A stretch of DNA of 64,000 nucleotides from an uncultured Alphaproteobacteria bacterium (lineage in GTDB: Bacteria > Pseudomonadota > Alphaproteobacteria > RF32 > CAG-239): positions 1 through 64,000 of the forward strand of contig CAKQSV010000001.1 of assembly GCA_934273635.1 (NCBI GenBank), in the 5' to 3' direction. The position numbers were made by a program, and so were the translations under genes. The notes under the pieces were generated by a model. It worked only from the letters and a program-made list of their open reading frames with translations, ran no database searches and was not told the DNA's origin. Shown here piece by piece: positions 17,491 to 27,823 of this stretch (positions are counted from its first letter, which is position 1; each line of letters starts with the position of its first letter).

Positions 17491-18060
17491 TTACTTTTCT
17501 TTCGTGGGGTTAATTTCCGGCGTGCCGGCGTTGGCGTCATAGGTTTCGTACTGACTGGTATCGATATGGCTTTGTTTCATCAGTTTATCCATAAGGTCAT
17601 CCATATTCATGCCGGCGCCTTGTGTCGGATCGTCTTTAACATCAACTTGCCCTAAAGCCTCTTTCATTTTAGCAATCTCGGAAGCATCCTCTTTTATCAT
17701 ATCCGGCGACGAGTTCTTTTGCAACTCAACTTCGTATTCATGCAGATTGCGTTTCAGCGCCTCGACACCACCCTTAATTTTGCGTTCAACATACGGATAA
17801 AGCTCTTTGTGATTGATGATGTAATTACCGGTTTCGCTAATTTCTTCCAAAACATCAAGGATATAGCTGTAATGTGGGTATTCTTCCATGGCGATATTAC
17901 CCATACGCACACAACGCGCGGCAATGCGGGAGATGGTGCGGTCATAATAATCGCGCAGCAAAATATAGTTGTCGAGGTACCACAACGTATCTTTACTGAT
18001 ACCCTGCGGCTGAGATTGCTGCGGTTGTTGCGGTTGCGGGTTTTGACTGCTGGTATCCAT
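17491..18060 (-). CDS. Conserved-looking cytoplasmic protein of unknown function
   Basis: 189 residues; no signal peptide or membrane segment. A Gln/Pro-rich start (16 residues of NPQPQQPQQSQPQ type) is followed by an all-helical region (about 22-135: WYLDNYILLRDYYDRTISRIAARC..., GNYIINHKELYPYVERKIKGG, LKRNLHEYEVEL) and a flexible acidic tail. I recognise no family. It lies 7 bases upstream of the secretin-like gene and inside the T4SS cluster, so it is probably a cytoplasmic partner of the machine, for example a chaperone or ATPase-associated factor. Confidence 0.65.
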   Translation of the reverse strand: MDTSSQNPQPQQPQQSQPQGISKDTLWYLDNYILLRDYYDRTISRIAARCVRMGNIAMEEYPHYSYILDVLEEISETGNYIINHKELYPYVERKIKGGVEALKRNLHEYEVELQKNSSPDMIKEDASEIAKMKEALGQVDVKDDPTQGAGMNMDDLMDKLMKQSHIDTSQYETYDANAGTPEINPTKEK

Positions 18061-18143
18061 ACTCTGTTTGCTCCTGTTACTTTGTTTGAGTTTAGTAAAT
18101 GGGCGGCGCTTTGTAAATTATTTTTTAGTATATTATACCCAAC

Positions 18144-19769
18144 TTAGCGCGGCAGAGACATACTGTCATCACTTGACGACAAGCCAAAATCGTCTCCCAA
18201 AGAAATAGCCTCCGGCGCGGGGGTGTTATCCTTAAAGACCAGATTGTCGCCATGACCGAACAGCGGATTATCGACCATAGGCGCGGCGTTTTTAAGATTG
18301 GGGTTGTAGGGGTCGGTGTCAAAACTGTCGACCAACGGGGCTTGAGTTTCGGACTCCGCCGCAGCTTGAGGCTTGGTCGGCGCTGCCGGCTCTAAGCTCA
18401 AATCAGGATGAGCTGTCGCCACCAACGGCTTATCATCATATTCATCCAAAGAAATCGCATTTTCTGGCGAAGTGGCAATTTGGTTTTCTGACTCGGCGGG
18501 GTCTTCCTCCTCCACATATTCCCACTCATAATCGTCATCAGACGCGGTTTCATCGGCGGGAGCCTCAGGATCAGACTCAACATATTCATAGCCGTCTTGC
18601 GGTTCTGAGCCGTCATCTTCGACATATTCCCACTCATAATCATCGTCCGAGGCCTGTTGTTCGGCAGCGGATTGAACGTTGTCGGTCGGTTCTTCCTCCT
18701 CCACATATTCCCACTCATAGCCGTCATCATCAGACGCGGCACTGTCATCATAAGCCGACAAATCATAAGGCTTTTCTGTCTCCGTCTCCGGCACGGATGC
18801 AGGCTCGGTTGCAGCGACAGGCTCTTGCGCCGGTGCCGGTTGGGGCGCGGCGGCAGGCTGCGGCTGCTCCAGAGTGGTATCGTCATCAAAATCTTCGTCC
18901 AGAGACACGGGCTGAACATCGGCCAAATCGTCAATATGAACCTTCTCCGCCTTGTTTCGCTCGTATTCATACTGTGCCTTAGGTTCAGCTATTTTGGCTG
19001 CCATAGGCACCATACTGACGCTGCTGAAAATTTGATTTTTGAAAAAGTCCATACTTTCGCGGTGCACGGTTTGCACGGCATCAACCAACGTTTGGGTCGA
19101 CATTTGCTGAATTTCTTTCAAAACCCGACTAATCAACTCTGAAAGTTCTTGCGTTTGCGCCTGCGCCATGTCCTTAATCAACTGGCTTTGCGCCTGCGTG
19201 ATTCCGGCAACAATCTCCTCAAGGTGAGTGGCATTGCCAAAGCTGCTGCCATCACCGCCGACCGGCTGTTTGCCCAACATAGTCTGCGTCAGTTTGCTTT
19301 GCAGGGCGATAATGGTTTGCGCCAACTCTTTGGTATCTTCTTTGCGGTTTTTCTCAGAGGTGACTATCGCCTCTTTGAAGGCGCTGACAATCTCTTTTAT
19401 CATCTCGGGGTCGCTGGCCACCGTGACCGAAGCCGGCTTCATCACCACTTTTGGCGCGGTGTCGGAATCGGTGCTGTTGTTATCAACCACGGGCGCGCCG
19501 TCATTGTCATAACTTTCAACCGCCACACCGGCCTGCTCTTCAATATCGGCCAAATATTGCTGAACGACAATACCGCCGGGGAGCGCGCCCAACGTGCGTT
19601 TAACCTCGGGCGATTGCTCCATGAGCATTTGATTATAAGCTTCTTTTTTTTCGGGACTGAAAATGTGCAGCTGACGATACAAATTGAGCAAACGTTGAGC
19701 AATGATGAGCGGATCACTGTCCGTGCCCATCAGCTTATAATTCTTTTTTATGGTGTTTGAACTATCCAA
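18144..19769 (-). CDS. Acidic cytoplasmic protein with YEWEYVEEE repeats
   Basis: 541 residues, TTG start (weak RBS; ATG 19730 is an alternative without RBS). Residues 1-270 are helical and Gln-rich (ALQSKLTQTML, ITQAQSQLIKDMAQAQTQELSELI), likely a coiled coil. Residues about 330-450 contain three copies of DDDxYEWEYVEEE/D plus a shorter YEYVESDPE copy, spaced by Pro/Glu/Ala linkers. The tail ends with FGLSSSDDSMSLPR. Neither export signal nor membrane helix. I recognise no family. The acidic, aromatic repeats look like a short linear binding motif displayed several times, perhaps for a basic cytoplasmic partner or substrate. It lies directly after virB11 in the cluster. Confidence 0.65.
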   Translation of the reverse strand: MDSSNTIKKNYKLMGTDSDPLIIAQRLLNLYRQLHIFSPEKKEAYNQMLMEQSPEVKRTLGALPGGIVVQQYLADIEEQAGVAVESYDNDGAPVVDNNSTDSDTAPKVVMKPASVTVASDPEMIKEIVSAFKEAIVTSEKNRKEDTKELAQTIIALQSKLTQTMLGKQPVGGDGSSFGNATHLEEIVAGITQAQSQLIKDMAQAQTQELSELISRVLKEIQQMSTQTLVDAVQTVHRESMDFFKNQIFSSVSMVPMAAKIAEPKAQYEYERNKAEKVHIDDLADVQPVSLDEDFDDDTTLEQPQPAAAPQPAPAQEPVAATEPASVPETETEKPYDLSAYDDSAASDDDGYEWEYVEEEEPTDNVQSAAEQQASDDDYEWEYVEDDGSEPQDGYEYVESDPEAPADETASDDDYEWEYVEEEDPAESENQIATSPENAISLDEYDDKPLVATAHPDLSLEPAAPTKPQAAAESETQAPLVDSFDTDPYNPNLKNAAPMVDNPLFGHGDNLVFKDNTPAPEAISLGDDFGLSSSDDSMSLPR

Positions 19770-19864
19770 CGTCTTTCTCGAATCTGTAAATTAAACTTTA
19801 TCTTTTATCAGATTAACGAAAGGTTGTAAATTTCAGGTTAATATTTCGCGGTTTTCCGAATATT

Positions 19865-20833
19865 TTATGTGACTTCGGTAACGGCGCGCAGGTTGCCGTC
19901 GCGGTTGATTTGCACCACTCTCAGCTTTTTGTGCATTTCCTGAATTGTCTTGTTGCGGTCAATACTCGGATAGCTGTGCAAAATACGGTCGACAAACGCC
20001 TCATACGCCGCCTCGGAGCTCTCAGCATGGATGGTCGCAAGGCAGTTATCGTGACCGGAACCCATAAGCTCCCAAATAGCGCCGGCATTGTTGGTCGAAA
20101 TTTCACCGCCGATAATGGCATCGGGCGTAAAACGAACCACAAGGTCGATGATTTTGGCGTAGTCGAAGTCGTTGGTCTGATCGGTACGAGACATAACCAC
20201 GTGAACGCGGTTGGGGTGTGGCACAATCAGTTCGCGCGTATCTTCAATGGTGATAATACGCTTATGAATATCAAGTATTTTCAATAAGTTGTTCAAAAAC
20301 GTGGTTTTACCGGTGGCGGTCGCACCACTCACCAGAATATGGTCGCCGCGCTTAATACTCAACAGCAGGCGCTCGTAGGGGTCTTCAGGGTCTTTAATCG
20401 CGCGCAATGGGTTGATTTTGTGCAAACTCTCGCCTTGTTTTAAGCCATAGTCGCCCAATCCGAACGCCACATCATCGCTGTGGACACGAATTGTCAGGGC
20501 AATGCCGCCGGTCAGGTCTCCTTGGTCATACATCACGTTTTTGCCGCAGATTGCCGAAAAACGGTGGTCTCCGGGGATGGTGGCATAAACCACCGGCGTG
20601 CCCTGAATCGGGTCAAACGGCAACTCGTAGGTGTTGGCGATGATATAAAGCAAGTCGGTCAAATAATCTTTGCTCAACTTCTCGTCTTTATACATTACCC
20701 ACGGGTAGGCTCTTTTGCCGCGCAGGCGCAGCCAAATCTGCTCGGAGCGGTTGATGGCGACCTCTTCGATGTTTTCCTGATTATACCAATAAGCCAGTGG
20801 TCGTAAAACTGATTCCAATACCTTAAAACTCAT
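19865..20833 (-). CDS. virB11: VirB11-type T4SS ATPase
   Basis: 322 residues, the usual size of VirB11. N-terminal domain (1-150), then Walker A GATATGKTT (about 169-177), the IEDTREL Asp box, the Walker B region DAIIGGEI (about 240) and the His box LATIHAES. A hexameric traffic ATPase at the cytoplasmic base of the machine that switches it between pilus assembly and substrate transfer. RBS GGAGG precedes the ATG; it begins 11 bases after the VirB10 stop. The PilQ-type ATPase of the pilus operon is a separate, longer protein. Confidence 0.95.
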   Translation of the reverse strand: MSFKVLESVLRPLAYWYNQENIEEVAINRSEQIWLRLRGKRAYPWVMYKDEKLSKDYLTDLLYIIANTYELPFDPIQGTPVVYATIPGDHRFSAICGKNVMYDQGDLTGGIALTIRVHSDDVAFGLGDYGLKQGESLHKINPLRAIKDPEDPYERLLLSIKRGDHILVSGATATGKTTFLNNLLKILDIHKRIITIEDTRELIVPHPNRVHVVMSRTDQTNDFDYAKIIDLVVRFTPDAIIGGEISTNNAGAIWELMGSGHDNCLATIHAESSEAAYEAFVDRILHSYPSIDRNKTIQEMHKKLRVVQINRDGNLRAVTEVT

Positions 20834-20844
20834 ATTGCCTCCTA

Positions 20845-23800
20845 TCAGAATAACTGCGGAACACCGTTGTTGGTTGACGAACTGCTTGACGATGTCGGCG
20901 TGCTCGGCGTGTTGTTAAACGACGGTGGCGGCGCCGGCAAAGAACCGGTTGAAGACGAGCTGTCAGACTTTGGCTTATCATCAATCAGTTTGGGGTGCGA
21001 GCTGCCCGAGGCAGAGGCCGGAGCGGCCGAACCACCGCCGTTGTTGTCATAAACCACCTGCGCGGCTACGGCATCGGCTCTTTCCTTAGACACTGCCTTA
21101 TCATCAATTAAAACATGACCTTTCTTCTCGTTAAGCTCACCACCTTTCGGGTTGCGATCATCGGTTCTCATCCACAAATCCGTATTCGGATAAATGATAA
21201 TACGCGTACCTGCAGGAACATAGGTCAGCGGTTTGATATTAGCCTTGTCTTGCAAAATCTGCTCAAAAATTTGGTTCATATCGTCAAGGAAGTTTTGACG
21301 CGCGTCATTTGCCGCCTGCTGTTTGGGAGTTTCGGTCTCACCGGTGGCATTGGTGTCATCTGCCATCATATAAGAGGCATAACTGGTCAACGCCGTGGTC
21401 ATAATCGGCAGAGTATATTTTTTGAACAACTGTTGATCAAGATAACCCAGTGCACCGCCGCGTCCTTGCGCATCGCCGGTCAAACCGCCAAACTTAAACA
21501 TTGAGCCGTCCGGTCTGATTAAGCGCTCCCAAGTGATTTGAACTTTCGCCGACATCGACGTCGCCTCAGACGAGCCGCTCAAACCGCCCAAAGTGCCAAT
21601 CAGGTGACTGCCGGCAGGAATAATCACGTTACGTCCTTCTTCGGCATAGACGTTGCGTTCAACATAAGCCGAAACCGGCGTCGGGTTGTTACTGTCAATC
21701 GAGCGGGCAATAACCGCGGGAATCGGTTTGTCGGCCAAAATCATCTCGCTCATATTAACACGCCATGACGACATGGTTTTAGAAATACCCTGATCAGACC
21801 AATCGTCCTGCATACCATCAAACGAACTTTTATCGACATTGGAGCTGATTTTGCCAACCTGCATACCGCCACGGCGCACCTGTTGCGCCGCACCCAACGC
21901 CGCCGCACGTTGCGGATCATATCGTTCACCGGGGCCAAAACCACCGCCGGGGCCGAGGTTAGTGCCTGCTCCCGTACCTGTACCATACGCGCCACCGGTG
22001 CCAAATGTGCCTTTAGGCACAAACATCTCACTACCGGCGGTCGGTCGCTCGGTCTCTTCAATACCAATCAAGGCTCCGTCTTTGTCAATAATCAAGCCAT
22101 CAGGCGTACGGCGACCGACAGTCTGTCCGTTTTTATTCACCACGCTGCCGTCTTCCATAATATCGCCCAGATATTCGCCGTCAGGCGTTAGCGCCACACC
22201 AAGCGCACGGCGATATTTGCCGGACAGTTCGTTAGACGTTGTGGACGGAGAAACACCGACTTGCGGCAAATCGGACGCGCCGGCACCGCTCGGAGATTTG
22301 ACGCCCTCACGACTGCGGCTGAACCAAACTTTCTTTTTACCGGTCTGATTTTCCAACGGTTCACGCAACTTATTTTTGCCTCGATGTCCGATAACATTAC
22401 CACTCAAGTCAACAACCGTACCATCGGGCTGAACCTTGCCAATCACACGACCGTTTAAGTCAACAACCGTACCGTCAGGCATAACGCGACCAATAACGTT
22501 ACCGTTTTCATCATAGACCAAATCACCGGCGTCAATACGTCCGATAATGTTACCGTTTTCATCAACAATTTCACCTTTGCTGTTGACCTTTCCGATAACT
22601 TTGCCGTTTTTATCAACCACTGTGCCGTCGGCCTTAACCGTGCCAATCACATTGCCGTCTTCGTCAAACGCCAAATGACTGACGTTGGCACGACCGATTG
22701 CATTGCCGTCTTTATCAACGACCGTGCCATCAGGCATAACACGACCGATAACATTGCCGTTGGCATCAACAACCGAGCCGTCGGCTAATACACGCCCGAG
22801 CAAATTGCCGTTTTCATCATAAGCTAAGTTAGCCTTATCGACCGTACCGATAATATTGCCGTCTTCATCAACAACCTCACCGTTGGCGTTGAGGTGTCCG
22901 AGCAGACGACCACCTAAATCAACCACCGTACCATCAGGCAACAGACGACCGATAATATTACCGTCTTCATCATAGGCAAATTGATTGTTATCGGCATAAC
23001 CGATAATGTTACCCTCGCTGTCAACCACCGAACCGTCGGGCTGAACCTTGCCAATCACGTTACCGTTTTCATCAACCACCGTACCGTCAGGCATAACCTT
23101 GCCAATCACGTTGCCGTTTTTGTCATAAACATAGCGGTCGGCGGCGTTTTTACCAATCACATTGCCGTTGGCATCAACTACTGTTCCGTCAGCCGTCACT
23201 TTGCCGACAACTTTACCGTCCTTATCAACCACCGTACCGTCAGGCATTACCTTGCCAATCACACGACCGTTCTTGTCAAACGCAAATTTAGAGGCATCAG
23301 CGCGACCGATGACCTTACCGTTTTTATCAACCACCGTGCCGTCAGGACGCAAACGCCCGATAACATTGCCGTTTTTATCAACGACCGAACCGTCAGCCAA
23401 AACCCGACCGATGACGTTACCGTCTTTATCAAACACCAAATCGCTGACATCCGCCTTGCCAATAACTTTACCGTTTTTATCAACCACCGTACCGTCAGGA
23501 CGAACACGACCAATCACATTGCCGTTCATATCAACCACGCTGCCGTCGGGCATAACCTTGCCGATGATATTGCCGTTTTTATCATAAACATAGCGGTCGT
23601 TATTGCGGCTGCCGATAATCTTGCCGTCTTTACCCACAATCTCGCCTTTGCCGTTGACGCGACCGATAATCTTACCGTTTTTATCAACCACGCTGCCATC
23701 GGGGCGGATTTTACCAATCACGTTGCCGTTTTTATCAAACGCCAAATTGCGAACATTGGCGCGACCGATGACCTTGCCGTTTTTGTCGACAATACTGCCG

Positions 23801-26800
23801 TCCGGACGAACACGACCGATAACCTTGCCGTTTTTATCAACCACCGTCCCGTCAGACCGAACCCGACCTATCACATTGCCGTCTTTGTCAAACGCCAAAT
23901 CGCTGACATCGGCGCGACCGATAACCCTGCCGTTTTTATCAACAACGGTGCCATCAGGACGAACCCGACCGATAACCTTGCCGTTCATATCAACAACAGT
24001 GCCGTCATCCAACACGCGACCGATAATGTTGCCGTTTTTGTCATAAACATAACGCGCGGATGGTTGTTGACCAATAACTTTGCCGTTTTTATCAATCACG
24101 CGACCGTCAGGGTTGACGCGCCCCAAAATTTTGCCGTTTTTATCAACCACCATACCGTCAGGACGAACCTTACCAATCACACGACCGTTCTTGTCAAACG
24201 CAAATTTGGAGGCATCTGCCCGACCAATCACCTTACCATTGCGATCAACCACGGTACCGTCGGCACGCAAGCGACCGATGACCTTGCCGTTTTTATCAAC
24301 CACCGAGCCATCGGCTAAAACCTTGCCGATAACGTTGCCGTTTTTATCAAAAACCAGATTGCTGACATCTGCCTTACCGATGACTTTGCCGTTTTTATCA
24401 ACGACCGTACCGTCAGGCAGAACCTTGCCAATCACGTTGCCGTTCATATCAACAACCGTACCATCCGCCAAAACTCTGCCGATAACGTTGCCGTTTTCAT
24501 CATAGACCAGATTGTCTTCTTCGGCACGACCGATAATATTACCGTTTTTATCAACCACCGTACCATCAGACATAATGCGACCGATAACGTTGCCAGCCTC
24601 GTCAAACGCCAAGCGGCTGATGTCCGCCGTACCAATAACATTACCGTTTTCGTCAACCACGGTACCATCGGCCAAAACGCGACCTATCACATTGCCGGCA
24701 ATATCAACCACAGAGCCATCAGCCTGAACGCGACCAATCACGTTGCCGTCTTTATCAAACACCAAATCACTGACATCGGCTTTGCCAATCACTTTACCGT
24801 CTTTGTCAACAACCGTACCATCCGGCAAAACCTTGCCGATAACGTTGCCGTTCATATCAACAACCGTACCGTCAGCCAAAACTTTACCGATAATATTGCC
24901 ATTTTCATCATAGACATAGCGGTCGTTTGCCGTTTGGGCAATAATATTGCCGTCTTTATCAACCACATCACCATTATCAAGCAACTTGCCGATGACATTA
25001 CCGTTTTCATCAACCACATTGCCGTTGGCATCTACAAAACCGATAAAACGACCGTCAGCATCGTACAATTTGGTCATATAAGACTGCGCGTGATAGTACT
25101 GCAACGGATAAGCCTTAGCCACAAAACGACCGGTATTGGTATTGATCTCGCCTTTAGCGTTAATCGTACCCAAAACCTGACCGTCAAAATTGACCAGTTC
25201 ACCTTTCAGATTAAGCTCACCCAAAACCTGAAAACTGTTATCGCGAATCAAAAAGTCTCGACTGCCACGACCAATCAACTGGCCATCATTATTAACCAGA
25301 AAACCTTGCTTGAGCAGACCCAAGTGCATACCGAGCGGAGACAGCACGTTGCCGTCTTTGGTAATGTAGCCCATAACTTTGTTGTCGGGGTCGTACATAT
25401 AAAAATCATAAAGCGCATAACCGATGTTGCGACCGTTGTTGACAACGTTGCCATAAAAATCAACCTTGCCCAAATTTTCGCCTTTGGAGCTGATAACCTG
25501 ACCATCGGTGCCGACATAGCCGATGTATTTGTCTTGCAGATTGAAAGCCACACGGTATTTAAACAGATTTCCGACCGACAGTCCGTTTTTGGAGTTGACA
25601 TTGCCGTTGGGTTGCATATAGCCGATAGTTTGGCTTTTGTTGTCAACCACCTTACCGCTCAAAATCGTGCGACCGAGCAAATTGCCGTTAAAGTCAATCA
25701 CCGGATAAGATTCAACCGTGTGACCAATCGTAATACCGTCATTGTTTTTCAGGTAGCCACGGCGGTCGACACAGCCTAAAATCTCATTATTATAATTCAA
25801 AACCTGACCATTGGCCGAGGTCACGCCGATAACGCCACCGGTAAAATTGACGACCGCAGTCGGATTGACCGCATAACCGATATAGCCGCCACTTTCGCTG
25901 ACAACTTGTCCGTTCGGCAACAGGCGACCTTGCACCACATCGCGATAGTTGCGAACATAACCGCGCGGCGTAACCACGCCCACAAACTCGCACTCGTCAT
26001 TAATGATAGAGGCATATTCAACCGTACGACCGATGAGGGTATTATTGTTATCAAAAACATCGCGACCATTAATAATTTTGCCCAAAGTGCCGCCGCTCAA
26101 ATCTCTGATTTTGCCGTTTTGCCCGGTGTAGCCGATAATGTTGCCGTTAAAGCCCATGGCAATCGCCGTGCCATAAGCATTGCCGACCTGTGGGCTGACG
26201 GTGGTGTTTTTGTTGGAATCGTCATCAACCACCGACAAGTCAGGCAAAATTTTTGCCATATACTTACCGGCGCGGGTTATCATATTTTCAATCCCGAGTT
26301 TGCCCAACAGGTCTCCCTGACGACTGACGGCGTTTTCAATATTCAGATTTTTAGCAATAATCTCACCGCGTTCGTTCAAACTAATGCCTGATTGGGTCAG
26401 TTTGCCAACCGCGACAGCTTCTTTATTGAGCAAGTCGCCACCGGGCATAACATAAGCATTAAGCGCGCCGTTTTCATCATACAAAGCAGAGAGAGGGAAT
26501 CCGCGTCCCGAGTTTTTGCCGTCGGCGGTGAACATATAACCGAAAGGAGAAACAAACTTCTTTTCCTCGCCGTCATAGACCACACCGTTGATACCGGCCA
26601 TACCCAAAACTTTGTTATTGCTGTTGACAGACAGAATATTGCTAAAACTACCGCCGATGACGCGTCCGGTATTGTCAAAAGCCGTATTATCAAGCATATA
26701 ACCGGTCGAGGTACCGTCTAAGGTAATCACCGAGCCGTTTTTGAGCGCTTGATAAGTCAACGTCCCCTTATAATCAAAAACAGGACCGGAGTTGACCAAC

Positions 26801-27822
26801 TTACCAACCAGCGCGCCTGAATTGTCATAAACAAAACGACGAGCGCCGACAAAACCGATGACATCTTTGGCGCGGGCGACCTTACCTTCCGGCAAAACTC
26901 GACCGAGATAAGCTCCGTTAAAGTCGGTTGCCGTTGCCGAAACATCGACCGTATAACCGATAACCTCAGCTTTATCATTAATAACCATACCATCTGAACG
27001 CACCCGACCAATGAGGCTGTTATTAAACATCACTTCGCCGTTATAGGTCACTAAACCCAGATATTGACCGTCATCACCCAAAGCATAACTGCTGTGCACA
27101 ATGCTGCCGATGATTTTTTCGCCGTCGTTATAAACATAGCCGTTGGCTTTAATCCGACCGATTTGACGCCCCGAAAAATCGGTCACAGCACCACCGGGGG
27201 CAATGCTACCAATAAACTCACCCTGATTAGAAACCACCATTTTGGAAGAAATCAGCCGACCTTCAAGCACATAATCGCCACCCAAACGCCGAAAAGCATA
27301 GCCGTCAGCCGAAACAAAGCCAATTTCCTGCCCCTGAAGGTTAGTATAAACACCGTTACCGGTAAAGCGACCGATTGTGGTACCCTCGTCAGAATAAATC
27401 AAACCGGGGAACAGCACCGCACCGGAAACGTTATAAAACTCGTCAACAACCAAACCGTTCGGCAAAACTCGTGCCACGATTTTTCCGGAAGGCAGGCGCA
27501 CCGTACCGTCGTTTCCGACCTTACCCAGAGGTTTGTTGTCATTGCCGATTGCAATACCTTGCGGAACCACGCCGCCGATAATATGCCCCGAAGAATCGAC
27601 AATAAAGCTGTCGGCTGTCACATTGCCCAACAACTGATTTTCAAGTCCGACAACCTTACCATCGGGAATAACCTTACCGATAACCTCGCCATTAAAGTTT
27701 ATGGCGGTGATTTCTTGCGCCAGAGCCTCTGTTGCCCATGTCAACAAGCCGCAAAAAGCCAGACCGGCGGCCATGACGGTTTTTGCAATTTTTTTCCTCA
27801 TCTCTTCAGAGCAATATGGCAA
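20845..27822 (-). CDS. virB10: Giant VirB10/TrbI-domain protein with about 106 17-residue repeats
   Basis: 2325 residues from TTG 27822, which has GGAG 8 bases upstream; ATG 27801 is an alternative with a poor RBS. Signal peptide (MRKKIAKTVMAAGLAFCGLLTWATEALA), not the usual VirB10 membrane anchor. Residues about 31-1830 are a continuous run of 17-residue units (xxxxDGxVVDxxGxxIG), divergent in the first 900 residues and nearly identical thereafter. A Gly-rich linker leads to the VirB10/TrbI barrel domain (about 2000-2230: KPIPAVIARSIDSNNPTPVS, IPAGSHLIGTLGG, TWERLIRPDGSMF, GDAQGRGGALGYLDQQ). That domain forms the outer-membrane-proximal pore layer. The end is Ser/Pro-rich. Ordinary VirB10 is about 400 residues. 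Confidence 0.9.
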   Translation of the reverse strand: MPYCSEEMRKKIAKTVMAAGLAFCGLLTWATEALAQEITAINFNGEVIGKVIPDGKVVGLENQLLGNVTADSFIVDSSGHIIGGVVPQGIAIGNDNKPLGKVGNDGTVRLPSGKIVARVLPNGLVVDEFYNVSGAVLFPGLIYSDEGTTIGRFTGNGVYTNLQGQEIGFVSADGYAFRRLGGDYVLEGRLISSKMVVSNQGEFIGSIAPGGAVTDFSGRQIGRIKANGYVYNDGEKIIGSIVHSSYALGDDGQYLGLVTYNGEVMFNNSLIGRVRSDGMVINDKAEVIGYTVDVSATATDFNGAYLGRVLPEGKVARAKDVIGFVGARRFVYDNSGALVGKLVNSGPVFDYKGTLTYQALKNGSVITLDGTSTGYMLDNTAFDNTGRVIGGSFSNILSVNSNNKVLGMAGINGVVYDGEEKKFVSPFGYMFTADGKNSGRGFPLSALYDENGALNAYVMPGGDLLNKEAVAVGKLTQSGISLNERGEIIAKNLNIENAVSRQGDLLGKLGIENMITRAGKYMAKILPDLSVVDDDSNKNTTVSPQVGNAYGTAIAMGFNGNIIGYTGQNGKIRDLSGGTLGKIINGRDVFDNNNTLIGRTVEYASIINDECEFVGVVTPRGYVRNYRDVVQGRLLPNGQVVSESGGYIGYAVNPTAVVNFTGGVIGVTSANGQVLNYNNEILGCVDRRGYLKNNDGITIGHTVESYPVIDFNGNLLGRTILSGKVVDNKSQTIGYMQPNGNVNSKNGLSVGNLFKYRVAFNLQDKYIGYVGTDGQVISSKGENLGKVDFYGNVVNNGRNIGYALYDFYMYDPDNKVMGYITKDGNVLSPLGMHLGLLKQGFLVNNDGQLIGRGSRDFLIRDNSFQVLGELNLKGELVNFDGQVLGTINAKGEINTNTGRFVAKAYPLQYYHAQSYMTKLYDADGRFIGFVDANGNVVDENGNVIGKLLDNGDVVDKDGNIIAQTANDRYVYDENGNIIGKVLADGTVVDMNGNVIGKVLPDGTVVDKDGKVIGKADVSDLVFDKDGNVIGRVQADGSVVDIAGNVIGRVLADGTVVDENGNVIGTADISRLAFDEAGNVIGRIMSDGTVVDKNGNIIGRAEEDNLVYDENGNVIGRVLADGTVVDMNGNVIGKVLPDGTVVDKNGKVIGKADVSNLVFDKNGNVIGKVLADGSVVDKNGKVIGRLRADGTVVDRNGKVIGRADASKFAFDKNGRVIGKVRPDGMVVDKNGKILGRVNPDGRVIDKNGKVIGQQPSARYVYDKNGNIIGRVLDDGTVVDMNGKVIGRVRPDGTVVDKNGRVIGRADVSDLAFDKDGNVIGRVRSDGTVVDKNGKVIGRVRPDGSIVDKNGKVIGRANVRNLAFDKNGNVIGKIRPDGSVVDKNGKIIGRVNGKGEIVGKDGKIIGSRNNDRYVYDKNGNIIGKVMPDGSVVDMNGNVIGRVRPDGTVVDKNGKVIGKADVSDLVFDKDGNVIGRVLADGSVVDKNGNVIGRLRPDGTVVDKNGKVIGRADASKFAFDKNGRVIGKVMPDGTVVDKDGKVVGKVTADGTVVDANGNVIGKNAADRYVYDKNGNVIGKVMPDGTVVDENGNVIGKVQPDGSVVDSEGNIIGYADNNQFAYDEDGNIIGRLLPDGTVVDLGGRLLGHLNANGEVVDEDGNIIGTVDKANLAYDENGNLLGRVLADGSVVDANGNVIGRVMPDGTVVDKDGNAIGRANVSHLAFDEDGNVIGTVKADGTVVDKNGKVIGKVNSKGEIVDENGNIIGRIDAGDLVYDENGNVIGRVMPDGTVVDLNGRVIGKVQPDGTVVDLSGNVIGHRGKNKLREPLENQTGKKKVWFSRSREGVKSPSGAGASDLPQVGVSPSTTSNELSGKYRRALGVALTPDGEYLGDIMEDGSVVNKNGQTVGRRTPDGLIIDKDGALIGIEETERPTAGSEMFVPKGTFGTGGAYGTGTGAGTNLGPGGGFGPGERYDPQRAAALGAAQQVRRGGMQVGKISSNVDKSSFDGMQDDWSDQGISKTMSSWRVNMSEMILADKPIPAVIARSIDSNNPTPVSAYVERNVYAEEGRNVIIPAGSHLIGTLGGLSGSSEATSMSAKVQITWERLIRPDGSMFKFGGLTGDAQGRGGALGYLDQQLFKKYTLPIMTTALTSYASYMMADDTNATGETETPKQQAANDARQNFLDDMNQIFEQILQDKANIKPLTYVPAGTRIIIYPNTDLWMRTDDRNPKGGELNEKKGHVLIDDKAVSKERADAVAAQVVYDNNGGGSAAPASASGSSHPKLIDDKPKSDSSSSTGSLPAPPPSFNNTPSTPTSSSSSSTNNGVPQLF
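22370..25065 (-). repeat. Core tandem array: 51-bp unit with 459-bp higher-order period in virB10
   Basis: Units of 51 bases encode 17 residues. A marker (TCATAAAC on the plus strand, encoding the VYD unit) recurs at 23123, 23582 and 24041, i.e. exactly 459 bases (nine units) apart. Its next relative at 24908 is 867 bases (17 units) on. Near-identity at this scale points to recent amplification of a nine-unit block by unequal recombination. The array continues in diverged form to about 27730. Confidence 0.9.
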
Positions 27823-27823
27823 A

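Noticed and set aside
22981..24318. Long open frames on the plus strand opposite the virB10 repeats
   Set aside because: They arise because each 51-base unit lacks stops on both strands. The minus frame has the signal peptide, TrbI domain and operon context; the plus frames do not.
20845..25065. CRISPR-like regular repetition
   Set aside because: The 51-base period is coding, has no unique spacers, and stays in frame throughout.
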